DNA of 64,000 nucleotides from Korobacter sp963703075 (lineage in GTDB: Bacteria > Acidobacteriota > Terriglobia > Terriglobales > Acidobacteriaceae). Under the pieces are notes generated by a model. The model was not told the origin of the DNA. It saw only the letters and a list, made by a program, of their open reading frames with translations, and did no database searches. The position numbers and the translations under genes are program-made. The DNA lies in assembly GCA_963703075.1 (NCBI GenBank), contig OY969786.1:4154001-4218000 (forward strand). The letters run 5' to 3'. Positions 7,772 through 16,958 of the stretch are shown one piece after another (position 1 is the first letter of the stretch; the number at the start of each line of letters is the position of its first letter).

Positions 7772-9163
7772 CTACAGCCGATAGGCTTCTTTGACCAGGC
7801 GGTATGCCAGATCTTGCACCACCACGAAAGCTTCTTCCTCGTCGAGGCGGTGCTCGACGACTAACTTGGCCAAGAAGGAACAATCCATGCGCCGCGCCAT
7901 GTCGTGGCGCGCCGGGATCGAGAGAAAGGCGCGCGTGTCGTCGTTAAACCCGACCGTGTTATAGAAGCCGGCTGTTTCCGTAACGTGTTCGCGGTAACGC
8001 AGCATGCCTTCCGGGCTGTCGTGAAACCACCAGGGCGGGCCAAGCCGCAGGCACGGATAGTGTCCTGCTAACGGCGCCAGTTCGCGGCTATAGGTGGACT
8101 CATCAAGGGTGAATAGGATGATCCGCAGACCGGGGCTGTTCCCGAATTCATCGAGCAGAGGCCGCAACGCGTCCACGTAATTCGTTGGTGTCGGAATGTC
8201 GGCTCCGACATCGCGTCCGAACTTCGCGTACAACTCGCGGTTGTGATTGCGGGCGCTGCCGGGATGGATCTGCATGACCAAACCGTCGTCCAGGCTCATG
8301 CGCGCCATTTCTGTGAGCATCTGGGCGCGGAAGAGTTCTTTCTGGCGAGCATCCGCGGCTCCCGAGAGGACCTGGCGAAATAACTCCGCAGCCTTCGCCG
8401 CGGAAAGATTCGCGGTTTGCGCGGTCGGATGACCGTGATCGGTGGCGGTGCAGCCAAGCTCGCGAAAGCGAGTGCGTATCGCTCGCAGCGCATTCAGGTA
8501 GCCGGCCCACGTGGCAGTGTCTTCCCCCGTCTTGTTGCCGAGGGCAGTTACGTTTGCAGCGAAATTGTCGAAGCCGGGATCCACGACGGGATCGGGCCTG
8601 AACGTCGGAAGAATGCGCGCCTTCCAGCTTGAATGCTGAATGTCTTCGTGGTACGCGAGTGAGTCGAGGGGGGAATCGGTGGTTGCCAGGACTTCGAGGT
8701 TGAAGCGCTGGTAAAGAGCCCGAGGCAGGAACTCAGGCATTGTTAGTTTTTCAGAGATCGTATCGAAATAAAGGTCGGCGGTCTCGGTCGAGAGCCGCTT
8801 GGTTAAGCCGAAAAGCTCCTGGAAGCAAAAGTCCAGCCACAGGCGGGTTGGCGTTCCGCGAAAGAGGTAGTAATGATCGGCGAAGATGTGCCAGACGCGG
8901 CGCGGGTCCTGAATTTCCGGGTGCCCAATCGCAAGATCTTCCAGCGACACGCCCTGGCTGTAGAGCATGCGAAAAATGTAGTGATCGGGCTGCACGAACA
9001 CGCTGGCGGGATTTGAGAAAGGAACATTCTTTGAGAACCATGCAGCCTGGGTATGTCCGTGGGGGCTGAGGATTGGCAAGGTCTGTACGCGCTCAAAGAG
9101 TCGTTGGGCGATCTTTCGGGTGCTCGGTTCGGCGGGAAAGAGGCGATCCGGGTGAATCAGCAT
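7772..9163 (-). CDS. uxaC: Glucuronate (uronate) isomerase
   Basis: The 463-residue protein matches the UxaC family in length and content. Metal-site and active-site stretches include LSPHGHTQAAWF near the start, QPDHYIFRMLYSQG, TTDSPLDSLAYHEDI, the central MQIHPGSARNHNRELYAKFGRD, and GPPWWFHDSPEGMLRYREHVTETAGFYN (segments of the amidohydrolase-like TIM barrel). UxaC converts D-glucuronate to D-fructuronate and D-galacturonate to D-tagaturonate, the first cytoplasmic step of hexuronate breakdown. The ATG at 9163 (MLIHPDRLFPAE) gives the family-standard N-terminus. It is the first gene of the minus-strand operon and diverges from the DUF1624 gene across 151 bp holding a perfect palindrome. Confidence 0.93.
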   Translation of the reverse strand: MLIHPDRLFPAEPSTRKIAQRLFERVQTLPILSPHGHTQAAWFSKNVPFSNPASVFVQPDHYIFRMLYSQGVSLEDLAIGHPEIQDPRRVWHIFADHYYLFRGTPTRLWLDFCFQELFGLTKRLSTETADLYFDTISEKLTMPEFLPRALYQRFNLEVLATTDSPLDSLAYHEDIQHSSWKARILPTFRPDPVVDPGFDNFAANVTALGNKTGEDTATWAGYLNALRAIRTRFRELGCTATDHGHPTAQTANLSAAKAAELFRQVLSGAADARQKELFRAQMLTEMARMSLDDGLVMQIHPGSARNHNRELYAKFGRDVGADIPTPTNYVDALRPLLDEFGNSPGLRIILFTLDESTYSRELAPLAGHYPCLRLGPPWWFHDSPEGMLRYREHVTETAGFYNTVGFNDDTRAFLSIPARHDMARRMDCSFLAKLVVEHRLDEEEAFVVVQDLAYRLVKEAYRL

Positions 9164-9293
9164 GATCCTGCACAACGGCTCAATCTCGAAGATTGCGATG
9201 TTTCTCGCGAGCGAAATCAGACAGACTGGCATTGTACACGGCGACCAGCATCCTTTGATTTGTGCGAGGAACCTTGGAGACGGGCAAATTTTT

Positions 9294-9308
9294 GCGAATA
9301 TAATTCGC
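9294..9308. promoter_or_regulatory. Palindrome in the uxaC / DUF1624 divergent promoter region
   Basis: GCGAAT and ATTCGC form a perfect inverted repeat with a 3-bp spacer. It contains a TATAAT hexamer on the plus strand at 9299-9304 and lies 7 bp before the ATG at 9315. A binding protein here could control the short plus-strand leader or the divergent uronate operon. No regulator gene is adjacent, so the operator role is inference. Confidence 0.4.
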
Positions 9309-9314
9309 ACCACG

Positions 9315-10529
9315 ATGGCCGCTTCGGTAGCTCACGCGCAGAGTACATTCACCCCGCGCATCCAGTCGGTGGACGCACTGCGTGGCCTCATCATGATGGT
9401 GATGGCGATCGATCACATCCGCGACTTCGTAGCGCGCAGTGCGATGCAGTTCTCGCCAACCGATCTCACCCGTACCACAGCGGCAATCTTCTTCACCCGC
9501 TGGATCACGCATTTTTGCGCGCCCGTCTTCATCCTTACTGCAGGACTTGGCGCATTTTTGTGGATGAGCCGGGGTGGGCACTCGAAGACAGAACTCTCGA
9601 GGTTCCTGGTTACCCGCGGCTTGTGGCTGATCTTCCTCGAAATTACCGTGCTGCGCGCGATTATGTTTTTCCAAGTCGGCTTCAGAGGACAGCTCATCCT
9701 TCTGATTATCATTTGGGCCATCGGCATTTGCATGATCACGTCGGCTGCACTGATTCATCTTCCAACGCGAGTTCTTGCCGTTGTGAGTATCGCCATCATC
9801 GCGCTCCACAATCTATTCGATGCTGTTCCGGCGCAGCGCTTCGGACGTGCCGCGTGGATCTGGAACATCCTCCATCAGCAAGGCGTTTTCTCATTCATGG
9901 GAGTGTCGTTTGCGACGGCGTACCCGGTGCTGCCATGGATTGGGGTGATGGCGGCCGGCTATTGCCTTGGAAACGTTTTTCTTTGGGATGCCGAGAGGCG
10001 GGAACGCTTTCTTTTGCGGTTAGGTTTGGGCTTGAGCACGGCGTTCGTCGTGCTGCGCGCGATCAATATCTATGGCGATCCCGTACGCTGGACCCATCAA
10101 TCTTCTGCGCTCTTTACCGTGCTCTCGTTCCTGAACACGACAAAGTATCCACCATCGCTGCTGTTTCTTCTCATGACGCTCGGACCCGCGATGATCCTGC
10201 TTGCGTGGCTCGGCCGGCATCAGTTCTCCTCCACGAATCCCATGATCGTATTCGGGCGTGTGCCGTTCTTTTACTACGCAGCGCATCTTTTGCTGGCGCA
10301 CCTCCTGGCAGTCGGGATGAACTACGTGCGCTATGGACGGACATCGTTCCTGTTCATTCCGCCGCCGTCCATGGGAAGTCCGAGCAACCTATTCCCTCCG
10401 GATTACGGGTTCCCGCTCTGGACGGTCTACGCTGTCTGGATTGTGGTGCTGTTGGTGCTCTATCCCGCATGTCTTTGGTTCGGACGTTTGAAGCAACGGC
10501 GTCACGATTGGTGGTTGAGCTATCTCTGA
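9315..10529 (+). CDS. DUF1624 / heparan-alpha-glucosaminide N-acetyltransferase-like membrane protein
   Basis: This polytopic membrane protein has 404 residues and about ten hydrophobic helices. The N-terminal signature RIQSVDALRGLIMMVMAIDHIRD followed by an FFTRWITHFCAPVFILTAG helix is characteristic of DUF1624 and YeiB/NAG-T-like acyltransferase membrane proteins. The ATG at 9315 begins MAASVAHAQS; a longer reading from 9162 would overlap uxaC and is rejected. Related proteins are thought to transfer acetyl groups across the membrane to sugars, but the bacterial members are largely uncharacterised. It diverges from the uronate operon and is not obviously co-transcribed with another gene. 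Confidence 0.85.
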   Translation: MAASVAHAQSTFTPRIQSVDALRGLIMMVMAIDHIRDFVARSAMQFSPTDLTRTTAAIFFTRWITHFCAPVFILTAGLGAFLWMSRGGHSKTELSRFLVTRGLWLIFLEITVLRAIMFFQVGFRGQLILLIIIWAIGICMITSAALIHLPTRVLAVVSIAIIALHNLFDAVPAQRFGRAAWIWNILHQQGVFSFMGVSFATAYPVLPWIGVMAAGYCLGNVFLWDAERRERFLLRLGLGLSTAFVVLRAINIYGDPVRWTHQSSALFTVLSFLNTTKYPPSLLFLLMTLGPAMILLAWLGRHQFSSTNPMIVFGRVPFFYYAAHLLLAHLLAVGMNYVRYGRTSFLFIPPPSMGSPSNLFPPDYGFPLWTVYAVWIVVLLVLYPACLWFGRLKQRRHDWWLSYL

Positions 10530-10580
10530 CGCGGGTTGGGACTCAGCGAGTCTATGCGAGCTGGCGGGCTAAAAACCGAT

Positions 10581-10618
10581 GAAATACAAAGGAGGCGATG
10601 CCCGTTGGCACCGCCTCC
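10581..10618 (-). terminator. Rho-independent terminator after the beta-helix gene
   Basis: On the minus strand a 12-bp stem (GGAGGCGGTGCC with GGCATCGCCTCC, one G-U pair) closes an AACG loop and is followed by TTTGTATTTC. It lies 17 bp after the stop at 10635 and may also stop plus-strand transcripts from the DUF1624 gene. Confidence 0.75.
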
Positions 10619-10634
10619 CTGTGTGTAGTACCGA

Positions 10635-12161
10635 TTAACAGCCGGTTGTAACCTTGCAGCCGGATCCGGTTGCCGTACCCGACTTACAGATGTTCGCTGA
10701 GGTGCCAGGCTGGCAATTAGAAGTGCCTGCTGCGCCATTCACGGTCGTGCGCCACAGGTTGATGTTGGTTGCCGGTCCGACGCCGCCATCCGAGCGAGCG
10801 TCCAGCAGTTCGACGCTGCTGATTCCGCTGGGTGCATTCACCGTGTTGTCTTCAATGGTGATGGCACTCGTTCCGCGCGCCATGAAAACCCAGCCGGGAG
10901 CGATGACGTTAATGGTGTTGTTATTTACGGTTGCATTTTCAACTTCCGTCCCAGAGTCGGGATCGCCGAGGTGAATCGCGGCCTCGTTGGTGCCGAGCGG
11001 CTGATCCACATTGTTGATCGTGTTGTTGTGCACGGAATTCGGGCCGTTTTTATTGTTGGTACCGCGCAAGCGGACGGCACGTCCATTCTGGGCGTCGAAG
11101 GTGTTGTTGTAGACCTCGCAGGCGTCGGTCTGATCGCAGAGCACACCGCGCGGCGTATCTCCGTTCGACTTGTTGAACTGGTTGACCAAAGTGTTGTTGT
11201 AAACCTTGGTGTTGTAGAGTCCGTACGAAACAATTCCCTGGCAGGCAGCTGCCGTCGCCTGGCACAAGGTCGCATTGTTATAGAACGCTGCGTACGCGAC
11301 ATTGCTGTGGGCGGTCGCCTGCACCTGCAAATTGGTAATTCGATCGTTGGTCATGCCGGTGGCGGAGACGGAGGTGTTGTCGTGAACTAAGACGTTCGGA
11401 CCGCCGGTGGCCGTCTTGGACATACCGCCCAAATCGACCAGCATGTTGAATTCCTGCGCCGAACTTGTATTCGAAGTGTTGCTCCACGAGATGTGGTCGA
11501 TTTCGAGAGGCACCGTGATGGCAGGTGCGTCGGTATCGACATTGATGTACAGGCACCCTGGTTTATTCGCGTCCGCGTCCACGCAGGTGATGGTGCCGTT
11601 ATAAATGCGCACGCCGCTGATGTTGATCGACACGCCGGTCTTGAGAGTGCCGGTAATCTTATGGCCGTTGAGGTTGAGCACCATGTTGGGGCCGGCGATC
11701 GTGAGACACTGCACCGATCCATCGCTACCGCCAATGTCATTTGCCAGGTAATACGAGGTGTTGGGGGACAACTTCTGATTGCAAGTGGTGACAGCGGTCC
11801 CGCTGCTGGGCGGCGGCGGCGGCGTGGAAGACCCGACCGTGATGTATTCAATTACCTCGGACTTGACTCCTGCCGAACTGAAAGCTTGAAACACCAGGCG
11901 GTGCGAACCGGAAGCCAAGGTGAGACTCGTTTGTACGTTACTTGCTTTGTAATCGCTGTATTTTTTGCCGTCGACGTAGATCTGGCTGTAGGACGCACCT
12001 GAATCGGCTGCTGAAAATGTGACGGGAGAGGATACGGTTGCGTTGCTCGCCGGAGCGCAAACCTTGGTGGCGAGAGTTGTCTTCCCGGTCGAGCATTGGG
12101 CGTGAAGCATGGAGGACATGAGTAGGGCGAAAGGCAACACGGAAATATGCCACTTCTTCAA
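10635..12161 (-). CDS. Secreted protein: Ig-like domain, proline linker, right-handed beta-helix
   Basis: The 508-residue protein starts at a TTG (MKKWHISVLPFALLMSSMLHAQ) with AGGAGA upstream; the signal peptide ends near Ala-Gln. Residues of about 30-110 form a small Ig-like domain (VCAPASNATVSSPVTFSA, YVDGKKYSDYKAS). A PPPPPSS linker follows. The rest consists of parallel beta-helix coils with recurrent VHNNTINNV, VNNNTINV and IEDNTVNAP asparagine ladders (NosD/pectate-lyase-like repeats). Such proteins bind or cleave polysaccharides or act as surface proteins; no catalytic signature was recognised. It has its own terminator and no operon partner. Confidence 0.75.
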   Translation of the reverse strand: MKKWHISVLPFALLMSSMLHAQCSTGKTTLATKVCAPASNATVSSPVTFSAADSGASYSQIYVDGKKYSDYKASNVQTSLTLASGSHRLVFQAFSSAGVKSEVIEYITVGSSTPPPPPSSGTAVTTCNQKLSPNTSYYLANDIGGSDGSVQCLTIAGPNMVLNLNGHKITGTLKTGVSINISGVRIYNGTITCVDADANKPGCLYINVDTDAPAITVPLEIDHISWSNTSNTSSAQEFNMLVDLGGMSKTATGGPNVLVHDNTSVSATGMTNDRITNLQVQATAHSNVAYAAFYNNATLCQATAAACQGIVSYGLYNTKVYNNTLVNQFNKSNGDTPRGVLCDQTDACEVYNNTFDAQNGRAVRLRGTNNKNGPNSVHNNTINNVDQPLGTNEAAIHLGDPDSGTEVENATVNNNTINVIAPGWVFMARGTSAITIEDNTVNAPSGISSVELLDARSDGGVGPATNINLWRTTVNGAAGTSNCQPGTSANICKSGTATGSGCKVTTGC

Positions 12162-12653
12162 ATCGATTTCTCCTGAGGGATAGATTTGACCGCTTGAGAC
12201 CTGTCGCTGCCCGTTTGGACCGCGCCTGGCGCGGCTTCGAGCAAGACGGCTATGAACTGCTTATCCCCGTTGGATTGAAGGGACGCATTGCCCGCGAAGT
12301 GGCGTTCAGCGTGGGCAGAGTGCGTGCAGCAATTTGAGTATAGGGTGCGCGCGAGAAATGCAACACCCTACGAACCACTTAGCTCGTCCTTAGGCCCGAC
12401 ACGAGAGAACCGCGATAAAGACCTTATCTCTCGTCAGTTCTCCGCTAAACGACTGTGGAAAACAAAATTGCGCGAAGAAAAAAAAGAACAGAGCTGCAGG
12501 ATGCACACAAATGCAGTGACACACGCACGACGAAGTCGTCCGCACATCGTTGAACCGTTCGATCAGCGGAGTACGATCGCAGATTTTGATCGCTGACAAG
12601 ACGCGAATCTGAATAGCGAGAATGCGTTGAGTGTGAAGATCAACAAGCAATCG
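12162..12653. other. Intergenic region, 492 bp, no gene recognised
   Basis: This gap lies upstream of the beta-helix gene and downstream of the RND pump gene. I see the AGGAGA ribosome binding site of the beta-helix gene, a purine-rich run near 12473-12490 and no credible reading frame, RNA gene or mobile element. It presumably holds the beta-helix gene promoter. Confidence 0.5.
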
Positions 12654-15600
12654 TCATATCTGCAGGACGTCGCCTTCGTGCGCGAAGAGCTCGTAAAGCA
12701 CGGGATTGACGAAGAAGCCGATAAACAGGCGCGAGATCAAGCCGGCGACGATCACAATTGCAAATGGCTTTTGCGTATCGGAGCCGATGCCGGTGGAGAG
12801 CGCGGCCGGCAACAATCCCAGGCACGCGACCAGGGCGGTCATCATGATGGGACGCAGGCGCAAGAGGGATGCTTCGCGCGTAGCATCGTGGATGCCCATT
12901 CCCTCCTGCCGCAGTTTGTTGATGTAAGAAACCAGAATGACGGCAGTCTCGACGGACACGCCAAGCAGCGCGAGAAGCCCCAGGACGGATGAAACGCTGA
13001 ACGGAGTGTGGGTGATCTTTAACGCGATGAGCGCGCCCACCGGTTCGGTCATGATGACGCCGAGCGCGATCGCAACCGGGAATTTGAAGTTTCCGTAGAG
13101 GGCAAACAGGATCATGAAGATCAGAACGATGGCGAGCGGACCGATGAAGAACATCTGCGAGCGCGCATCGAGGAACTGGCTGTACTCTCCGCCCCATTCC
13201 ATGAAGTAGCCGGGCGGCATGGTGACTGCCTTCTTCACGGCTTTCTGGCCTTCCTGAACCGCTCGCTCCAGGTCGCGACCTTCGATGCTGTACTGCACAC
13301 CGATGTAGCGCGAGTTATTTTCGCGATAGATGAAAGCAGCGCCATTGCCCTGTTTGATGTCTGCCAGTTGGCTGAGCGGAATCTGCTGGCCGTCGGGCGT
13401 GCCGACGAGCAGGTTGCCGATCTCGTGAGCGCTGCTGCGGAACTGTGGCTGCATACGGACGACTAGATCAAAAAGCTTTTCCCCCTGAATTACCTGGGTC
13501 ACCGCTTGTCCGCCGACCGCGGCGGAAATCACGGCCTCCACATCGGAAACGTTAATCCCGTAGCGTGCCACCTTGTCGCGGTCCACTTCAACCAGCAAGC
13601 TGGGCTGGCCGAGTTCCCGCACCACGGTGAGATCGGTGAAGCCGGGAATTTTCGCGAGCGTGTTCTTAATCTGGATGGCCTTGTTCTGGAGAACGCCCAG
13701 GTCGTCGCCATAAATCTTGACGGCCAACGAGCTTTTCAGGCCGGTGAGCGCTTCGTCGACGGCATCTTCGGCCGGCTGAGTGTAGTTAAAGATGATGCCG
13801 GGGAATGCCGTCAGTCGCTGGTTGATGGATTCGATGAGAGCTTGTTTGTCGTGGACCTTGCCGCTCCAAGCCTTGTCTTTATAAGCCTTCAGCCCCACGT
13901 AGAACTCGCAGTTAAAGAAGCCGGTGGGATCGGTGCCATCGTCAGGCCGGCCGAGTTCGGATCCGACGACGGTGACTTGGGGATACGACATGAGGATGTC
14001 GCGGATTTGCGGAGCGATGCTGCTGGCTTCCTCAAAGGAAATGGTATACGGCATGGTGGCGCGCACCCAGAGCGCACCTTCATCGAGATGCGGCATGAAC
14101 TCGCCGCCGATGAACGGCACCAGCAGCAGACTCGCGCCAAAGATCAATGTGGCAATCAGGATCGTAAGCTTGGGGTGATCGAGCGCCCAATCCAACTGAA
14201 CGGCGTACTTGTCCTTCATCCACTCGAAGGCGCGATTCGGTTTCTCGCGCACACCCTTCCTGAACCAGTACGAGGCCAGCACAGGAACGAGGGTGAGGGT
14301 GAGAATGAGCGCGCCCACCAGTGCGAACGACATGGTCTCGGCCATGGGATGAAAGAGCTTGCCGGAAGGGCCGGTGAGAGCGTAGATCGGGAGATATCCG
14401 GCGAGGATCACGGCAACGGAATAGAAGATGGGGCGGTCGACGTCTTTGGCGGCGGCGAGGATGACTTCGTTCAGGCTGTAACTCTGGCCTTCGCGCAGCG
14501 ACAACTCGCGATAGATGTTCTCCACCATTACGACCGTGCCGTCGATGACGATTCCAAAATCGATCGCACCAATGGACAGCAGGTTCGCCGCGACGTCATG
14601 CGCATGCAGCACGATGAAAGCGAATAACAGCGAGAGCGGAATGGTGAGAGCAACGATGACCGCTGCACGGAAGCTGACCAGGAAGAAGATCAGCACGATC
14701 AACACCAGCACCATGCCGCGGAGCAGGTTGGCCTCGACGGTGTCGGTGGTCAGGTCGACGAGTTCGCTGCGATCGTAGTAAGGATGGATCTTTACGTCGG
14801 GCGGGAGAATCTTGCTGTTCAGCTCCTGCGTTTTCGCTTCCACTCCCTTGAGGACGTTTTGCGTCTGCTCGCCGCGCAGCATGAGGATGACGCCTTCGAC
14901 CGCATCATCATTCTTCTGGAAGCCGAATTCGCCGAGGCGTGGCGCATGCCCGATCACGACTTCACCGACATCGCGCACGCGTAAAGGGACGCCTTTATTC
15001 GCGCCCACTACAACGTTGCCGATGTCTTCCGTGTTGCGCACCAGGCCGATGCCGCGAACGTAATAAAACTGGCCGCCTTGAGAGTAGAAGCCGCCGCCGG
15101 CATTCGAGTTATTGGCCGCCAGTGCCGCGGTGACTTGAGGAATCGTGAGGTGGTATCCGTAGATGCGCGCGGGGTCGAGCAGCACCTGGTACTGCATCAC
15201 GGTCCCGCCGAAACCGGAGTCGTCGGCAACCCCATGCACCGAGCGGTAGGCACGCTCTACCACCCAGTCCTCGATCGTCTTCAACTCCTGCGGACTGCGA
15301 TCGGGACTCTCCAGCACGTAGCGATACACGAGGCCGCTGGGGCTGAAGAGCGGGGCGAGGCTCGGCGTTACGCCAGTCGGCAACGTGGCTTGGGCAAGAC
15401 GCTCGAAGACGATCTGGCGCGCGAAGTAGTCATCCGTTTTATCTTCGAACGTCAGGATGACGTCGGAGAGGCCGTAGAGCGAGATGGACCGCATGATCAA
15501 CATGTGCGGAACACCATTCATCTCAAGTTCGAGCGGCAACGTGACCAGGCGTTCGACCTCTTCGGCCGCATGGTCAGGCCACTGGGTGATGATTTCCACC

Positions 15601-15737
15601 TGGGGCGGGGCAAGATCGGGATAGGCGTCGACCGGCATGCGCTGGAACGACAGGATTCCTCCGACCGTGATGAAGACGGTCAGCATTAACACGAGGAACT
15701 TTTGCCGCAGCGCTGCTTGGACGATTTTGTGGATCAT
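12654..15737 (-). CDS. CzcA/CusA-family heavy-metal RND efflux pump
   Basis: This inner-membrane RND protein has 1,027 residues. It shows the usual two halves, each with one helix, a large periplasmic loop and a helix bundle. The N-terminus (FITVGGILSFQRMPVDAYPDLAPPQVEI) and the fourth-helix region IDFGIVIDGTVVMVENIYRE carry the Asp, Asp and Glu residues that mark heavy-metal-exporting (HME) RND pumps as opposed to drug exporters. It uses proton influx to drive metal out through the adaptor and outer-membrane channel encoded just upstream. Cu/Ag versus Co/Zn/Cd specificity cannot be read safely from sequence alone; no obvious Met-rich triad was noted. It is the third gene of a TolC-adaptor-pump operon. 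Confidence 0.92.
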   Translation of the reverse strand: MIHKIVQAALRQKFLVLMLTVFITVGGILSFQRMPVDAYPDLAPPQVEIITQWPDHAAEEVERLVTLPLELEMNGVPHMLIMRSISLYGLSDVILTFEDKTDDYFARQIVFERLAQATLPTGVTPSLAPLFSPSGLVYRYVLESPDRSPQELKTIEDWVVERAYRSVHGVADDSGFGGTVMQYQVLLDPARIYGYHLTIPQVTAALAANNSNAGGGFYSQGGQFYYVRGIGLVRNTEDIGNVVVGANKGVPLRVRDVGEVVIGHAPRLGEFGFQKNDDAVEGVILMLRGEQTQNVLKGVEAKTQELNSKILPPDVKIHPYYDRSELVDLTTDTVEANLLRGMVLVLIVLIFFLVSFRAAVIVALTIPLSLLFAFIVLHAHDVAANLLSIGAIDFGIVIDGTVVMVENIYRELSLREGQSYSLNEVILAAAKDVDRPIFYSVAVILAGYLPIYALTGPSGKLFHPMAETMSFALVGALILTLTLVPVLASYWFRKGVREKPNRAFEWMKDKYAVQLDWALDHPKLTILIATLIFGASLLLVPFIGGEFMPHLDEGALWVRATMPYTISFEEASSIAPQIRDILMSYPQVTVVGSELGRPDDGTDPTGFFNCEFYVGLKAYKDKAWSGKVHDKQALIESINQRLTAFPGIIFNYTQPAEDAVDEALTGLKSSLAVKIYGDDLGVLQNKAIQIKNTLAKIPGFTDLTVVRELGQPSLLVEVDRDKVARYGINVSDVEAVISAAVGGQAVTQVIQGEKLFDLVVRMQPQFRSSAHEIGNLLVGTPDGQQIPLSQLADIKQGNGAAFIYRENNSRYIGVQYSIEGRDLERAVQEGQKAVKKAVTMPPGYFMEWGGEYSQFLDARSQMFFIGPLAIVLIFMILFALYGNFKFPVAIALGVIMTEPVGALIALKITHTPFSVSSVLGLLALLGVSVETAVILVSYINKLRQEGMGIHDATREASLLRLRPIMMTALVACLGLLPAALSTGIGSDTQKPFAIVIVAGLISRLFIGFFVNPVLYELFAHEGDVLQI

Positions 15738-15791
15738 TCAGTTGTGGTCGACGCCGTTGTTGTTCGAACTCTGATCAATGCTTTGGTGCTT

Positions 15792-16958
15792 CTACCGCTG
15801 TAACGAGTTGGCGAACTGCAGGAACAGGCTGCCGTTTCCAACCACTCGATCTCCTGCTTTCAACCCGCTGTTGATTTCCGTTTGGCCGTTCACGCTCTCC
15901 CCGAGCGTCACTGGCCGCCTGCCGAACTGGTTGGACGAGCTCGCAATGTAGACGAACGGCTGGTTTTCGTTGTCGCGGAGCACAGCCGCGTCCGGGACAA
16001 CGATGGCATTCCTGATCTTGCCGGCGTTGACCGTGGAAACTACGTACATGTCTTTCTTCAGCTTTTGGCCGGGATTCGCGGTCTCGATGCGCGCCTGCAA
16101 AGTCCGTGTGTTGGGATCAAGGGAGGCAGCGACGTACGAGATGCGTCCGTGGAACACGTCGGGATACGCGTCGGTCTGGATCGTGACCGGATCTCCTACG
16201 TGCACGTACGGGAGATCTTTTTGATAGACATTGACCAGCACCCACACCGTGCTGACGTCGGAAATCATGTAACACTGCGTCGAGCCCGGCTGCAGAAGCT
16301 GCCCGACCGCTACATCCTGTTCCACGACGAGTCCATTGATCGGCGACCTCACGGGCACATCAAAGGTTGGCGGGGCTTTCACCAGTTCGTCGGGATCGGT
16401 GATGCCCAGGACCTTCAAAGCGGCTTGCGCGGACACGAGGTCGCCGCCGGCCTGTACTTCCGCCGACTCCGCTTGCTCGAGATTCTGCTCAGCGATTGCG
16501 TGATGATCGTAGAGGTCTTTCGCGCGGGCATAGGCCTTCTGTGCCAGAGCGTAAGCATCCTTCGCCTTGAGATAGTTGGTGCGGAGCTGCGAGAAGTCAG
16601 GGCTCGCGACGTACAACATCGGCTCGCCCTGGTGCACATTCTGTCCCGGAACAACCACGACCCTGCTCACTGGCCCGCTCACCTGGGTGATCACCGGCGT
16701 CGTACGGAAACTGTTGTAAGCCACCGCACCCGTCAGCCGCAGCGAACGCGTCAGGGTGGTGGGCTGTACTGTCAGCACCTGTACGTGCGACATCTGGTCT
16801 TGGGGAATCGTGAACAACTCGGCGTTATGGTCGTTGCCGCCCTCGTTCGCATCGTTCTTCTTCGAGCTGCCGCCCTGGCAGCCGGAAAGAATGAGCGCCA
16901 TCCCCAATGCGATAGCGGCTGCCGGCCATCGCTGCCAAACTTTCTTGCTCATGCTCAT
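15792..16958 (-). CDS. RND periplasmic adaptor (CzcB/CusB-like, HlyD family) lipoprotein
   Basis: The 388-residue protein has a lipoprotein signal ending LILSGC, so it should be lipid-anchored in the periplasm. Lipoyl/barrel-sandwich motifs flank an alpha-helical hairpin (AKDAYALAQKAYARAKDLYDHHAIAEQNLEQAESAEVQAGG). A beta-barrel region follows with VPVRSPINGLVVEQDVAVGQLLQPG and VWVLVNVYQKDLPYVHVGDPV, typical of CzcB-type membrane fusion proteins. The ATG overlaps the stop of the TolC gene by 4 bp (ATGA) and the pump gene begins 54 bp later. It bridges the RND pump to the outer-membrane channel. Confidence 0.92.
   Translation of the reverse strand: MSMSKKVWQRWPAAAIALGMALILSGCQGGSSKKNDANEGGNDHNAELFTIPQDQMSHVQVLTVQPTTLTRSLRLTGAVAYNSFRTTPVITQVSGPVSRVVVVPGQNVHQGEPMLYVASPDFSQLRTNYLKAKDAYALAQKAYARAKDLYDHHAIAEQNLEQAESAEVQAGGDLVSAQAALKVLGITDPDELVKAPPTFDVPVRSPINGLVVEQDVAVGQLLQPGSTQCYMISDVSTVWVLVNVYQKDLPYVHVGDPVTIQTDAYPDVFHGRISYVAASLDPNTRTLQARIETANPGQKLKKDMYVVSTVNAGKIRNAIVVPDAAVLRDNENQPFVYIASSSNQFGRRPVTLGESVNGQTEINSGLKAGDRVVGNGSLFLQFANSLQR

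Noticed and set aside
7760..7883. N-terminal extension of the MFS transporter from 7883
   Set aside because: The extra 41 residues are Arg/Gly-rich and overlap uxaC; the ATG at 7760 has a ribosome site and starts the normal family N-terminus.
13506..14627. Plus-strand frame of 373 codons opposite the RND pump
   Set aside because: Antisense to conserved pump helices; no signal, no recognisable fold, no ribosome site.
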